This document shows positions 17,580 through 25,651 of a stretch of DNA of 64,000 bases, one piece after another. The translations under genes and the position numbers were made by a program. The stretch comes from Micropruina sp. (lineage in GTDB: Bacteria > Actinomycetota > Actinomycetes > Propionibacteriales > Propionibacteriaceae). The stretch is taken from the NCBI GenBank assembly GCA_016716635.1, contig JADJVZ010000013.1, positions 248,001-312,000 on the forward strand, read 5' to 3'. The stretch's first letter is position 1; each line of letters starts with the position of its first letter. Below the pieces are notes generated by a model. That model worked only from the letters and a program-made list of their open reading frames with translations, ran no database searches and was not told the origin of the DNA.

Positions 17580-19066
17580 CAGTTGAACCTTTCATCATGA
17601 ATCTGCTCGGCCGGGACGCCCAGGGTGCGGGCTTCCTCGGTGACGATTTCGGTGTAGTCGTTGGGTCCGCAGACGAACACGTCCGCGTCTTTGAGGTAGG
17701 GGGCGATGTCGGTCAGCTTCAGGTTGGGGCGGCTTGCCGGCACCCACCCGCCGGGCTTCCGGCTCCCCGTGAGGACGGCGAGCGTGATGCCGCGACGAGC
17801 GCAGATCTCGCGGATCTCCTCCAGGAGGTAGACCTGCTTCTCGGTGGACGCCCGCAGGATCACGGCGGCCCGTCCGGGAGCGATGGCGGTGGACTCGATG
17901 ATCGAGCGGATGGGCGCGATGCCGACCCCTGCGCCGACGAAGACGGCCGCTTCCTTGGTGCGGGAGGCGTCGCTGAAGATGCCGTAGGGGCCTTCGATAC
18001 CCACCCGGGTGCCCGGACGGAGGTCGGCCAGCGCCGCGGAGCCGTTGCCCAGCGCGCGGACGGTGATCCGCAGGCTGTTGTTGGTGGGGGCGGCGGAGAG
18101 GGAGAAGGGGTGTTGGTGCCACCAGAAGCCGGGGGCCAGGAAGCGCCAGTGGAAGTACTGGCCGCCTTGGGCGCCGAGCTCCTCGAGGCGGCGTCCGGAC
18201 ATCTCGATGTTGATGGTGTCGGGGGCGATCCGGACGACCCGCGTGACGCGGATGTTGTGATCCAGGGTGTTGATGATCGGCATGACGAGCCGGTAGACGA
18301 AGAGCAGGATGCCCGTGAGGGAGAGCAAGGCGATGAAGTACCAGTGCTGGACGGACGTGCCGCCGAGGATGCTGCTCATCGAGAACATGTGCGGAATGGC
18401 GGCGATCGTCCCGACGTAGGACAGCAGGTGGATCACGTGCCAGGCCTCGTAGGGCAGCTTCTTGCGGGCGGTAGCGATTGAGGACACCGACACGGCCAGG
18501 AAGAGCACCATGCCGATGACAGCCCAGACGAAGTCCATGGTGCTGCTCCACAGCGAGGCGAACTCGGCGATCACATTCTTGCCGTCGGCCAGCGAGTAGC
18601 CGACGGTGGTGAAGGCGGCGTGCTGAAGGAGGGCGATGATCGTCCATTGGCCGTACTTGGCGTGCAGCTCGGTGGCCTTCACTTGGCCCAGGGTCTTGTC
18701 GATCAGCGGGACCCGGGCCGCCAAGATGAGCATCACGCAGACGCCGGCCGTGCCGAGCAGGCCGGTGAGAACACCGATGGAGGTGAACGCAGCGGCGATG
18801 GAGCCGAAGTCGTACATCCCGCCGTCGGCGAGGAAGAAGGCCACCACGAGCGCCAGGGGCACCCAGAAGGCGAACTCGAGGGCGGCGGCCCAGCGGCTGC
18901 GCTCCTTGGTCTGCTGCGCGTAATGCTGGGCGACCCCGGTCGGCGATCCGTGGGGAGCGACGGTGGCACGCCTGGGGGCGGTGGTCCCCTCGGTGTCCGG
19001 TCGGATGAGCGTCTGTGTCATGGGTACGAGATTTCCGGCCGAAACTGTGAGTTCCCTGTGGCTCAT
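17576..19066 (-). CDS. Ferric-reductase-like transmembrane flavoprotein
   Basis: 496 aa from the ATG at 19066 (AGGGAAA upstream); an internal ATG at 19021 is possible. About six membrane helices include paired His residues (HAKYGQWTIIALLQHAAF and WHVIHLLSYVG, then PHMFS), fitting two hemes as in the ferric reductase/NOX superfamily. The cytoplasmic part has the FAD motif HPFSLSAAP and the NAD(P) motif GAGVGIAPIRS, and ends CGPNDYTE. It should move electrons from cytosolic NAD(P)H through FAD and heme to the outside. The operon continues with a flavinylated carrier and ApbE, a known arrangement for extracytoplasmic electron transfer. Confidence 0.9.
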   Translation of the reverse strand: MSHRELTVSAGNLVPMTQTLIRPDTEGTTAPRRATVAPHGSPTGVAQHYAQQTKERSRWAAALEFAFWVPLALVVAFFLADGGMYDFGSIAAAFTSIGVLTGLLGTAGVCVMLILAARVPLIDKTLGQVKATELHAKYGQWTIIALLQHAAFTTVGYSLADGKNVIAEFASLWSSTMDFVWAVIGMVLFLAVSVSSIATARKKLPYEAWHVIHLLSYVGTIAAIPHMFSMSSILGGTSVQHWYFIALLSLTGILLFVYRLVMPIINTLDHNIRVTRVVRIAPDTINIEMSGRRLEELGAQGGQYFHWRFLAPGFWWHQHPFSLSAAPTNNSLRITVRALGNGSAALADLRPGTRVGIEGPYGIFSDASRTKEAAVFVGAGVGIAPIRSIIESTAIAPGRAAVILRASTEKQVYLLEEIREICARRGITLAVLTGSRKPGGWVPASRPNLKLTDIAPYLKDADVFVCGPNDYTEIVTEEARTLGVPAEQIHDERFNW

Positions 19067-19215
19067 ATGGTTTCCCTATGTGAGTCGCTCGCACAGTTGA
19101 AGTTTGGATCACGTGGCCGGCATCGGTTCAGCGGGTTTCAGACCTGCGCAACCGGTAGGATCTTCAAGGATCACCCCTTGGTGACTACTCGCAACGATGC
19201 GACAGGGAGCAAGGC

Positions 19216-20094
19216 ATGTTCGGACGCCCGGAACACGCGGCGGTGAACGCGACCCTCAACGCCACCCTCGATCGGGTCGGCACGTTGATCGTGGCGCATC
19301 GAGGGTGCGGGGTCGGATCGCTAGTCCAGAACACCGCGCTCGGGGTGAAGGCGGCGCTGTTGTCCGGCGCAGATATGGTCGAGATCGATGTCAGCGCCTC
19401 CCGCGATGGGCGCTTTTTCTGCTTCCACGATGGCACGGAGCCGGAGTTGCTGGGCGTCCAGGCGAACCTGCAGACGATGAGCGCCTTCGAGATCGATCAG
19501 CACAGCTATGTCTGGCGTGATCGTCCGGGCCGGGACGTCAAGGTCGAAGGCCTCGGCACCGTCCTGAAGCAGTTCCGCGGCCAGGACGCGTTGTTTACCG
19601 TCGACCGCTCATGGTGGCGGTGGCCGGCGCTGCTCACGCTGTTGGACGGTCTGAAGATGACCCCCCAGCTGCTCATCAAGTGCCCGGCCTGGGAGTCGGT
19701 GTCGCTCGATCTGCTGCGCGCGCACCCGGTGAAGTATCCCTTTCTGCCGATCTGCGGGACGCCCGAGGAAGCCCACGAACTGCTCGACGATTCGCAGCTC
19801 AACGTGCCGGGTGTCGAGGTCATCACCACCACACGCGACAGCCCCTGGTTCGATCCTGCGGTCATCGCCGACCTCCACGCGCGCGGCGCGTTTGTGTTCG
19901 TCAACACCATGACTTTGACGACAGGCATTCATCTGTTCGGCGGCTTGGACGACGAGACAGCGGTTCGCGTATCACCCGAGGCGGCCTGGGGGCCGATCTT
20001 CGATCTCGGGGTCGATGCCATCCAGACCGATTGGCCGTGGGTGTTACGTGACTTCCGGACGGCTCATGCGCGTCCGCGCGCCAGGCTTGGTTGA
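19216..20094 (+). CDS. Glycerophosphodiester phosphodiesterase-like protein
   Basis: 292 aa, ATG after AGGGAGCAAGGC. The start VGTLIVAHRGCGVGSLVQNT, then ALLSGADMVEIDVSASRDG and FFCFHDG gives the GDPD TIM-barrel active site: His-Arg at AHRG, Glu and Asp at EIDVS, His at FHDG. Family enzymes release sn-glycerol-3-phosphate from lipid head-group diesters with a metal. The 'QNT' replaces the usual PENT loop, and the C-terminal part keeps GVDAIQTDWPW, matching 'GvdgiitD.P'. No signal peptide is seen. A hairpin follows before trxB. Confidence 0.8.
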   Translation: MFGRPEHAAVNATLNATLDRVGTLIVAHRGCGVGSLVQNTALGVKAALLSGADMVEIDVSASRDGRFFCFHDGTEPELLGVQANLQTMSAFEIDQHSYVWRDRPGRDVKVEGLGTVLKQFRGQDALFTVDRSWWRWPALLTLLDGLKMTPQLLIKCPAWESVSLDLLRAHPVKYPFLPICGTPEEAHELLDDSQLNVPGVEVITTTRDSPWFDPAVIADLHARGAFVFVNTMTLTTGIHLFGGLDDETAVRVSPEAAWGPIFDLGVDAIQTDWPWVLRDFRTAHARPRARLG

Positions 20095-20097
20095 GCT

Positions 20098-20123
20098 GGA
20101 ATAGCCTTTTGGCCTCCTGCGTT
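20098..20123 (+). promoter_or_regulatory. SigR/SigH-type ECF promoter of trxB-trxA
   Basis: GGAAT, an 18-base spacer and GTT match the consensus of the thiol-oxidation sigma factors SigR (Streptomyces) and SigH (mycobacteria), which are known to drive trxB-trxA. The trxB start is about 57 bases downstream. Sigma factor and anti-sigma genes are not in the window. Confidence 0.75.
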
Positions 20124-20132
20124 ACGCAGGAG
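20114..20132. terminator. Short perfect hairpin between GDPD and trxB
   Basis: CTCCTGCGT and ACGCAGGAG pair around a single T. It overlaps the -10 side of the SigR-type promoter, so it could be a weak terminator for the upstream gene or part of the trxB leader. Confidence 0.4.
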
Positions 20133-20179
20133 CAGAGGTAATACGCTGCCCACACCAGTGGGCGATGTCAGGAGAACAC

Positions 20180-21115
20180 GTGTCCGAAGTACGCGACGTC
20201 ATCATCGTTGGCTCAGGTCCGGCCGGGTATACCGCCGCGGTCTACGCGGCACGCGCCGGGCTCGCCCCGTTGGTCTTCGAGGGATCCATCACGGCCGGCG
20301 GCGCCTTGATGAACACCACCGAGGTCGAGAACTTCCCGGGTTTCCCCGAGGGCGTCATGGGTCCCGACCTGATGATGAACATGCGGGCGCAGGCCGAGAA
20401 GTTCGGCGCGGAGTTGGTCGCGGACGACGTGACGTCCGTCCAACTGCAGGGTTCCGTGAAGGTCGTCACCGACTCTGAGGGCAACAGCCACATGGCCAAG
20501 GCCGTGATCCTGGCGACCGGCTCGGGCTATCGCCGCCTCGGCGTGCCGGGCGAAGACAAGCTGTCGGGCCGTGGCGTTTCGTGGTGCGCCACGTGTGATG
20601 GTTTCTTTTTCAAGGGCAAGGACATCGCGGTCGTCGGCGGCGGCGACTCGGCCGTGGAAGAGGCCACCTTCTTGTCGCGTTTCGCCAACAGCGTCACGCT
20701 GGTGCACCGCCGCGATGCGCTCCGGGCGTCCAACATCATGATCAAGCGCGCCGAGAACGATCCCAAGATCTCGTTCGCCTGGAACAGCAAGGTGCTGGAC
20801 GTGGTGGGCGAGAAGTCGGTCGACGGCCTGTTACTAGCGGACACCGTGACCGGCGAGGAGCGCATCTTGCCCCTGCAGGGCGTGTTCGTGGCTATCGGGC
20901 ACGAGCCCCGCTCCGAACTGCTCAAGGGGCAGGTCGATCTCGACGAGGCCGGCTACGTGGTCGTGGAGGGTCGCACCACCAAGACCAACCTGCCGGGCGT
21001 CTTCGCCTGCGGTGACCTCGTTGACCACACGTACCGTCAGGCAATCACGGCGGCGGGCTCGGGTTGCGCCGCGTCCCTCGACGCCGAGCGCTACCTGCAG
21101 TCACTCGCAGACTGA
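20180..21115 (+). CDS. trxB: Thioredoxin reductase
   Basis: About 311 aa from the GTG at 20180, which has AGGAGA six bases before it; an in-frame ATG at 20165 sits upstream of that site and is less likely. FAD site VIIVGSGPAGYTAAVYAARA, redox centre WCATCDGF, NADPH site AVVGGGDSAVEEATFLSRF, and the C-terminal FAD segment GVFACGDLVDHTYRQAITAA are all present. It reduces thioredoxin with NADPH. The gene lies before trxA under a SigR/SigH-type promoter. The trxB-trxA-parB-parA order is conserved in actinobacteria. Confidence 0.96.
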   Translation: MSEVRDVIIVGSGPAGYTAAVYAARAGLAPLVFEGSITAGGALMNTTEVENFPGFPEGVMGPDLMMNMRAQAEKFGAELVADDVTSVQLQGSVKVVTDSEGNSHMAKAVILATGSGYRRLGVPGEDKLSGRGVSWCATCDGFFFKGKDIAVVGGGDSAVEEATFLSRFANSVTLVHRRDALRASNIMIKRAENDPKISFAWNSKVLDVVGEKSVDGLLLADTVTGEERILPLQGVFVAIGHEPRSELLKGQVDLDEAGYVVVEGRTTKTNLPGVFACGDLVDHTYRQAITAAGSGCAASLDAERYLQSLAD

Positions 21116-21130
21116 CCGTCCAACCCTGAC

Positions 21131-21159
21131 GAGGGAGCGCCGCCTTACGCGGTTCCCTC
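21131..21159. terminator. Hairpin between trxB and trxA
   Basis: GAGGGA...TCCCTC arms enclose a second short stem (GCCGC/GCGG). With no T-run it may attenuate or stabilise the trxB message rather than end it, since trxA is normally cotranscribed. Confidence 0.4.
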
Positions 21160-21250
21160 ACACACTGACTCCAGGGGCGGCCTCGGAGTTTCCGTCAGAC
21201 CACCCAGCTAGGCTGGGCACGGCTCGATCTCACAGTCATAGGAGAAGCAC

Positions 21251-21574
21251 ATGGGTAACGTCACCGATGTCACCGACGCAACGTTCGACGCGCTGGTGGT
21301 GAAGTCCGACAAGCCCGTCCTCATCGACTACTGGGCTGACTGGTGCGCCCCGTGCCGCCAGCTCTCCCCCATCATCGAAGAACTGGCCGGTGAGTACAGC
21401 GACAAGGTGACCTTCTTGAAGATGGACACCAACGCCAACACCGCCGTCCCCACCGCGCAGGGCGTGTTGTCGCTGCCGACGATTCAAATCTTTGTGGGCG
21501 GCGAGGTCGCCAAGCAGTTCCAGGGCGGCAAGACCAAGGCTGCGCTGCTGCGGGCCATCGAGGAATACCTCTGA
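21251..21574 (+). CDS. trxA: Thioredoxin
   Basis: 107 aa, the normal length, ATG after AGGAGAAGCAC. The fold is complete: VLIDYWADWCAPCRQLSPII with the active site, then VTFLKMDTN, the cis-Pro at LSLPTIQIF and the terminal helix ALLRAIEEYL. The active site reads WCAPC instead of the common WCGPC, which can shift redox potential. Next to trxB, with which it forms the disulfide-reducing system. Confidence 0.96.
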   Translation: MGNVTDVTDATFDALVVKSDKPVLIDYWADWCAPCRQLSPIIEELAGEYSDKVTFLKMDTNANTAVPTAQGVLSLPTIQIFVGGEVAKQFQGGKTKAALLRAIEEYL

Positions 21575-21646
21575 GACAGTCCGGCTAAGGGCCGGTCATG
21601 GCGAAGATCGTGGACGTGAGGGCCGTCGGTGGCGAGCTGAGGGCCT

Positions 21647-22423
21647 GTGTGCGGCGGCAGCAGCATGGCTGAGTCGGAGCTCACACCGCCGGAAGCGCCG
21701 CCGGACGGGTCGGAGCGCGTGGCGAGCGTCCACAAGATCCGGGCGCAACAGGCAATCACGTGGTCCGTGGCGCTCATCGCAGCATTCGTGATGATCTTTC
21801 TCGGGCTCTGGCAGATGCAGGTGTTCACCGATCAGGGCAACCGCACGGCCGCCGATCGGGCCGCTCAACCGGCCGTCCCGTTGTTGCAGAACATCACCAC
21901 CGACGGGCGCGTCACCGGGGACATTCTCGGCAAACGCGTCACCGTGTCGGGGCAGTACCTTCCCGATGAGCAGGTCATCGTGCGCGATGAAAAGGGCACG
22001 TTACGCCTTGTCACCGCGCTGTTGTTGGCCGACGGGCGGGCCTTGGCGATCGTCCGCGGCACGGTGACGAGCGCCGCCGCGTTGCCGGTGCCGCCGTCCG
22101 GATCCGTCTCCATCGAGGGCCTGTTCCTCCCCCAGGAAACCGCCACGGACCGGGCGGCACCGGCCGGACAGTTGCCGGTCGTCCGATTGTCGATGCTGGC
22201 GCAACTCTGGCCGCAGACCTTGGCGCCGGGTTTCGTCACCCTGGACGGCAGCGTTTCGGCTGGGCAGGGGCTCGGCGCGGCCTCGGTCTCCCTACCGAGC
22301 GACGAGGGTTCGTGGCGCAACGGCGGCTACGCCCTGCAATGGTGGGCCTTTGCGATCTTCGCCATTGCCATGGCCGCGACGATCAGCCGCAGCCTCGGAA
22401 AGCGGCTGGCGGCGCCCCGGTAG
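21647..22423 (+). CDS. SURF1-family cytochrome oxidase assembly protein
   Basis: About 258 aa; GTG at 21647 or ATG at 21665 could be the start and neither has a clear ribosome-binding site. The first helix ends in the family hallmark FLGLWQMQVF. An extracytoplasmic domain follows with RVTVSGQYLPDEQVIV (matching 'v.v~G.~l...~~~v'), and a second helix closes the chain (WWAFAIFAIAMAATIS). SURF1 proteins aid heme insertion into cytochrome c oxidase. The next gene, DUF3817, is often found beside SURF1 genes in actinobacteria. Confidence 0.85.
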   Translation: MCGGSSMAESELTPPEAPPDGSERVASVHKIRAQQAITWSVALIAAFVMIFLGLWQMQVFTDQGNRTAADRAAQPAVPLLQNITTDGRVTGDILGKRVTVSGQYLPDEQVIVRDEKGTLRLVTALLLADGRALAIVRGTVTSAAALPVPPSGSVSIEGLFLPQETATDRAAPAGQLPVVRLSMLAQLWPQTLAPGFVTLDGSVSAGQGLGAASVSLPSDEGSWRNGGYALQWWAFAIFAIAMAATISRSLGKRLAAPR

Positions 22424-22433
22424 GGTGGGACGC

Positions 22434-22787
22434 GTGAAGACGTCCGAGACTCCCCAGATTCGCTCTGCCCTGCTGCGCTACCGCGTGATGGCCTACATCA
22501 CCGGCACGCTGCTGGTGCTGCTGGTGTGCGTCGGGATGCCGCTGAAGTACCTGGGGCACTACGACGCGGTGGTCATGTGGACGGGGATGCCCCACGGCTT
22601 CTTGTACATGCTCCTTCTCATCACCGTCTACGACCTCGGCCGCCGCGTCGAGTGGACCTGGACCCGCATGATCCTCATCGGCCTTGCCGGCACGGTGCCG
22701 TTCTTGTCCTTCGTGGCCGAGCGCTCCGCCCGCATCGACGTCAACGCCAAGATCGCCGCCGCCGAGAAGGCTGAAGCCTCCGCCTGA
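22434..22787 (+). CDS. DUF3817 integral membrane protein
   Basis: 117 aa, GTG after AGGGTGGGA. Three hydrophobic helices: the first AYITGTLLVLLVCVGMPLKY, the second around MPHGFLYMLLLITVYDLG, the third RMILIGLAGTVPFLSFVAER. The 'G..l~..c..m.lky' and 'hG~~~~~y~~~~~~l' patterns fit DUF3817. Its role is unknown. It starts ten bases after the SURF1 stop and probably shares its transcript, with a hairpin at 22904-22929 separating it from parB. Confidence 0.85.
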   Translation: MKTSETPQIRSALLRYRVMAYITGTLLVLLVCVGMPLKYLGHYDAVVMWTGMPHGFLYMLLLITVYDLGRRVEWTWTRMILIGLAGTVPFLSFVAERSARIDVNAKIAAAEKAEASA

Positions 22788-22903
22788 CCCTCGCCGGCCT
22801 TTGCCACCAAGGTCCTGAGCGCCCGCCGTCCGCCCGCCGACGCGCCCGACAGCGCACCCAAATCACGCTGGACTCTGGCCCCGCCTGCGCATACGGGCCC
22901 CAA

Positions 22904-22929
22904 CCCCCAGATTCCGTTCAATTTGGGGG
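22904..22929. terminator. Hairpin between DUF3817 and parB (convergent)
   Basis: CCCCCAGATT and AATTTGGGGG pair over ten bases (one G-T wobble) around a six-base loop. It sits between two genes that end toward each other and probably terminates both. Confidence 0.6.
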
Positions 22930-22984
22930 CTCCCGAACTCCGGGTTAGCTCCAAGTCGAGTTGTCGGTTTGTCGGATTATCGAT

Positions 22985-23911
22985 TTAGAGCTCTAGAGAT
23001 TGAGCGATACCCATGGCGTTGAGCACGCGGTCGAGGTCGTCACCATCTCCGAAGTCGATGACGATCTTGCCTCTCGCTTTGCCAATCGTGACCTGAACTT
23101 TGGTGTCCAGCAGATCCGTGAGTTGCTCTTGAAGCGAGGCGGCGCGGGGATCGGGTACGAGCGAGCGGGATTTGCGCTCCTTGAGCGGACGCTCGCCGAC
23201 GGCCACGATCTCCTCAACGCTGCGGACACTAAGGCCCTCGGCGACGATCCGGGTGGCCAAGCGCTCTTGCGCGTGGACGTCGTCCAGCACGAGCAGGGCG
23301 CGGGCGTGCCCGGCGCTGAGCACACCCGCCGCGACGCGTCGCTGGACTTGGGCTGGCAGCCGGAGCAGTCGAATCGTGTTCGAGATCTGCGGCCGGGACC
23401 GCTTCACGCGGACCGCCAGCTCGTCCTGGGTGCAGCCGAAGTCCTCAAGCATCTGCTTGTAGGCGGCGGCCTCTTCGAGCGGGTTCAGCTGCACGCGATG
23501 CAAGTTTTCCATCAAGGCATCGCGAAGCAGGTCCTCCACCTCGGTGGGGCGGACGATCGCCGGAATCGTGGCCAGGCCGGCCAAGGTCGAGGCACGGAGA
23601 CGGCGTTCGCCCATGACGAGTTCGTACTTGTCGTCCCCGAGCGGACGGACGACGACCGGCTGCAAGAGGCCGACCTCGCGGATGGAGTCGACGAGTTCGC
23701 CCAGCGCGTCCTCGTCGAAGACGTGGCGGGGCTGTTTCGGGTTCGGCGTTATCCCCGCGATAGGCACCTCGGCGAAGTAGGCACCTGCCACCTCCACCAG
23801 CGGTGCGGCGTCGTCCGTAGGCTCTGCCGGCGGCGGTAGCTCGGGGTCGGTGCGCTGCAAGAGATCCCCGAGGCCCCGGCCGAGACCCACGTGTCGTTTG
23901 TTGGCCTGCAT
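22985..23911 (-). CDS. parB: Chromosome partitioning protein ParB
   Basis: 308 aa. N-terminal CTP-binding/clamp domain with the arginine-rich motif GERRLRAS and ENLHRVQLNPLEEAAAYKQM. A helix-turn-helix (CTQDELAVRVKRSRPQISNT) recognises parS, and a C-terminal dimerisation domain ends the chain. ParB loads at parS, spreads as a sliding CTP clamp and recruits SMC. The gene follows parA by one base, and two exact parS sites lie in and before parA. Confidence 0.96.
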   Translation of the reverse strand: MQANKRHVGLGRGLGDLLQRTDPELPPPAEPTDDAAPLVEVAGAYFAEVPIAGITPNPKQPRHVFDEDALGELVDSIREVGLLQPVVVRPLGDDKYELVMGERRLRASTLAGLATIPAIVRPTEVEDLLRDALMENLHRVQLNPLEEAAAYKQMLEDFGCTQDELAVRVKRSRPQISNTIRLLRLPAQVQRRVAAGVLSAGHARALLVLDDVHAQERLATRIVAEGLSVRSVEEIVAVGERPLKERKSRSLVPDPRAASLQEQLTDLLDTKVQVTIGKARGKIVIDFGDGDDLDRVLNAMGIAQSLEL

Positions 23912-23912
23912 G

Positions 23913-24827
23913 TCAGTTCTCCATCTCTCCGCGGTTCGCGAGTTCTTCGGCGGCGGCCTGGTAGGCGACAGCGCCAGCTGAGTTCGCCTGGTACGTCATG
24001 ACGGTCTGGCCGTAGCTGGGTGCCTCGGAGACCCGAACCGACCGGGGGATTGTCGCCTCCAAGGTCTCTTTGGTGAAGTGGGCGCGAACCTCGTCGGCAA
24101 CCTGCTGCGCCAAGCGTGTGCGTGCGTCGAACATGGTGAGCAGGACGGCACTGAGCCGCAGGCGGTCGTTGAGGTCGCCTTTGACCACATCGATCGTTCG
24201 CAGAAGTTGGGTCACGCCTTCGAGAGCGTAGTACTCGCACTGGATGGGGATGAGGATCTCGTCCGCGGCGACCAGGGCGTTGAGGGTGAGGAGCCCCAGC
24301 GAGGGCGGGCAGTCTATGAAGATGTAGTCGAGCTCGTGCTGGTGGGTGAGTCGCTCGATGGCTCGAAGCAGGCGGGTTTCTCGGCCGGGAATCGACACCA
24401 GGCCAATCTCGGCGCCCGCCAGGTCGATGGTCGCCGGGAGGGCCCACAGACCCGAGGATTCCGGGGAACGCTGAACGTGCCTGGCGATGGGGGACCCGTC
24501 CATGAGCACTTCGTAGGTGCCCTTGGTTCCCTCGCGGTGTTCGATGCCGAGCGCGGTCGAGGCATTGCCCTGTGGATCGAGGTCGATCACGAGAACCCGC
24601 AAGCCTGACAAGGCCAAGGCGGCTGCCAAATTCACCGTCGTGGTGGTCTTGCCGACACCGCCCTTTTGGTTCGCAACCACGAGAACTCGGGTCTTCTTGG
24701 GCCGGGGGAGGGTCGGCGTTTCACGTGAAACATCGTCGAGATCGTCGGGGGCGAAGGCTTCGGGTTCCGGGAACTCGGGGCCGTCGAAGGCGATGCGTCG
24801 CGGCGTGGACGATGTTGAGTTGGTCAC
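23913..24827 (-). CDS. parA: Chromosome partitioning ATPase ParA
   Basis: 304 aa from a GTG at 24827 preceded by GAGAGGAC; a longer frame reaches 24977 without homology. Deviant Walker A KGGVGKTTTTVNLA, Walker A' DLDPQGNAS and Walker B YIFIDCPPSLGLLT place it in the ParA/Soj family. The N-terminal 55 residues are a variable, acidic extension typical of actinobacteria. One parS site lies inside the coding region, encoding DVSRET. In most relatives rsmG lies directly upstream; here it is 22.6 kb away. Confidence 0.96.
   Translation of the reverse strand: MTNSTSSTPRRIAFDGPEFPEPEAFAPDDLDDVSRETPTLPRPKKTRVLVVANQKGGVGKTTTTVNLAAALALSGLRVLVIDLDPQGNASTALGIEHREGTKGTYEVLMDGSPIARHVQRSPESSGLWALPATIDLAGAEIGLVSIPGRETRLLRAIERLTHQHELDYIFIDCPPSLGLLTLNALVAADEILIPIQCEYYALEGVTQLLRTIDVVKGDLNDRLRLSAVLLTMFDARTRLAQQVADEVRAHFTKETLEATIPRSVRVSEAPSYGQTVMTYQANSAGAVAYQAAAEELANRGEMEN
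24718..24731. promoter_or_regulatory. parS site 1 (inside parA)
   Basis: GTTTCACGTGAAAC, the exact 14-bp core of the bacterial parS consensus, a perfect palindrome. Confidence 0.93.
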
Positions 24828-24858
24828 GTGGACGTCCTCTCTGCGGATGGATCGCCAT

Positions 24859-24873
24859 TGTTTCACGTGAAAC
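24859..24873. promoter_or_regulatory. parS site 2 (upstream of parA)
   Basis: TGTTTCACGTGAAAC, an exact parS palindrome, about 32 bases before the parA start codon, so bound ParB could also affect the parAB promoter. Confidence 0.93.
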
Positions 24874-25192
24874 TGAACCGCCAGGACCTTCCAAACCGAC
24901 GCCGAAAGAACGATGGACGACCGCCCGTGGATTCCGTCGACCACCGGCCTCCGCCTCGCCAAGCACCGAAGGGACACCGTTCACCTCGCAGTCAGCTCGT
25001 CCCACTGGGTGGTGCCTTGTCCCTCGATGCAGGACGCTCCTTCCATGAGCCCGCCGACCCACGGAACCGAACGCTGAATTGGCCCGCCTTCTCGCTTTCT
25101 CTCTTTCTCGCTTTATTGCTATTTCGCGAGATGGAAAGCGACTCACGGCCTGAAGGACCCCATCGACCGGGGGCCGCTGGCAGACTCCTGTC

Positions 25193-25402
25193 ATGACCAA
25201 TCCCCCTCCAGGCAAGCCCCGTTACCGTCTCCTCACCGGTGCGGACGACGCAGCCTTCTGCGCTCGCGTCAGCGAAGCTCTCGATCTCGGATACGTGCTC
25301 TACGGCTCTCCCGCCGTCACCCACGATGGCACCGCCACGATCGCCGCCCAGGCTGTGGTGTGGCCGCAGACCGAAACGCATCGGCAAAGCGTGGGCTTCT
25401 GA
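25193..25402 (+). CDS. DUF1737-domain protein
   Basis: 69 aa. The block YRLLTGADDAAFCARVSEAL, then GYVLYGSPAVTHDG and AAQAVVW matches DUF1737, a small domain of unknown function found alone in many bacteria. No clear ribosome-binding site precedes the ATG, so translation may begin close to the transcript 5' end. An inverted pair of DnaA-box-like sequences follows the stop. Confidence 0.85.
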   Translation: MTNPPPGKPRYRLLTGADDAAFCARVSEALDLGYVLYGSPAVTHDGTATIAAQAVVWPQTETHRQSVGF

Positions 25403-25408
25403 CCCGAA

Positions 25409-25441
25409 GTTATCCACACCCCCATGCACAGTGGGGATAAC
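25409..25441. promoter_or_regulatory. Inverted pair of DnaA boxes / hairpin
   Basis: GTTATCCACAC and GTGGGGATAAC form an inverted repeat. The left arm holds a perfect TTATCCACA box; the right arm, read on the other strand, is TTATCCCCA (one mismatch). It may bind DnaA away from the origin, or act as the terminator of the gene before it. Confidence 0.55.
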
Positions 25442-25651
25442 TACACCGGTGTAACTCACGCCCTCTCACCCCATCCCCAAGACGTGGAATCGCCGGCGAT
25501 GTTCGGTAAAGTTCCCCTGAAACCCCGCAGGATGCGCGTCCGAGCATGAGAGACCTTCACGCGGGACACCCTGCGGCTTGCTCCTTTTGGATGCGCGTGG
25601 CACCATTTCCTCACAGTCGGTACGGGTTCGCGGGGGCCCCGGGAGGTACAA

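Noticed and set aside
17595..19112. 505-codon frame overlapping the reductase gene in another frame
   Set aside because: Arg/Pro/His-rich shadow with no domain; the reductase frame has FAD, NAD and heme motifs.
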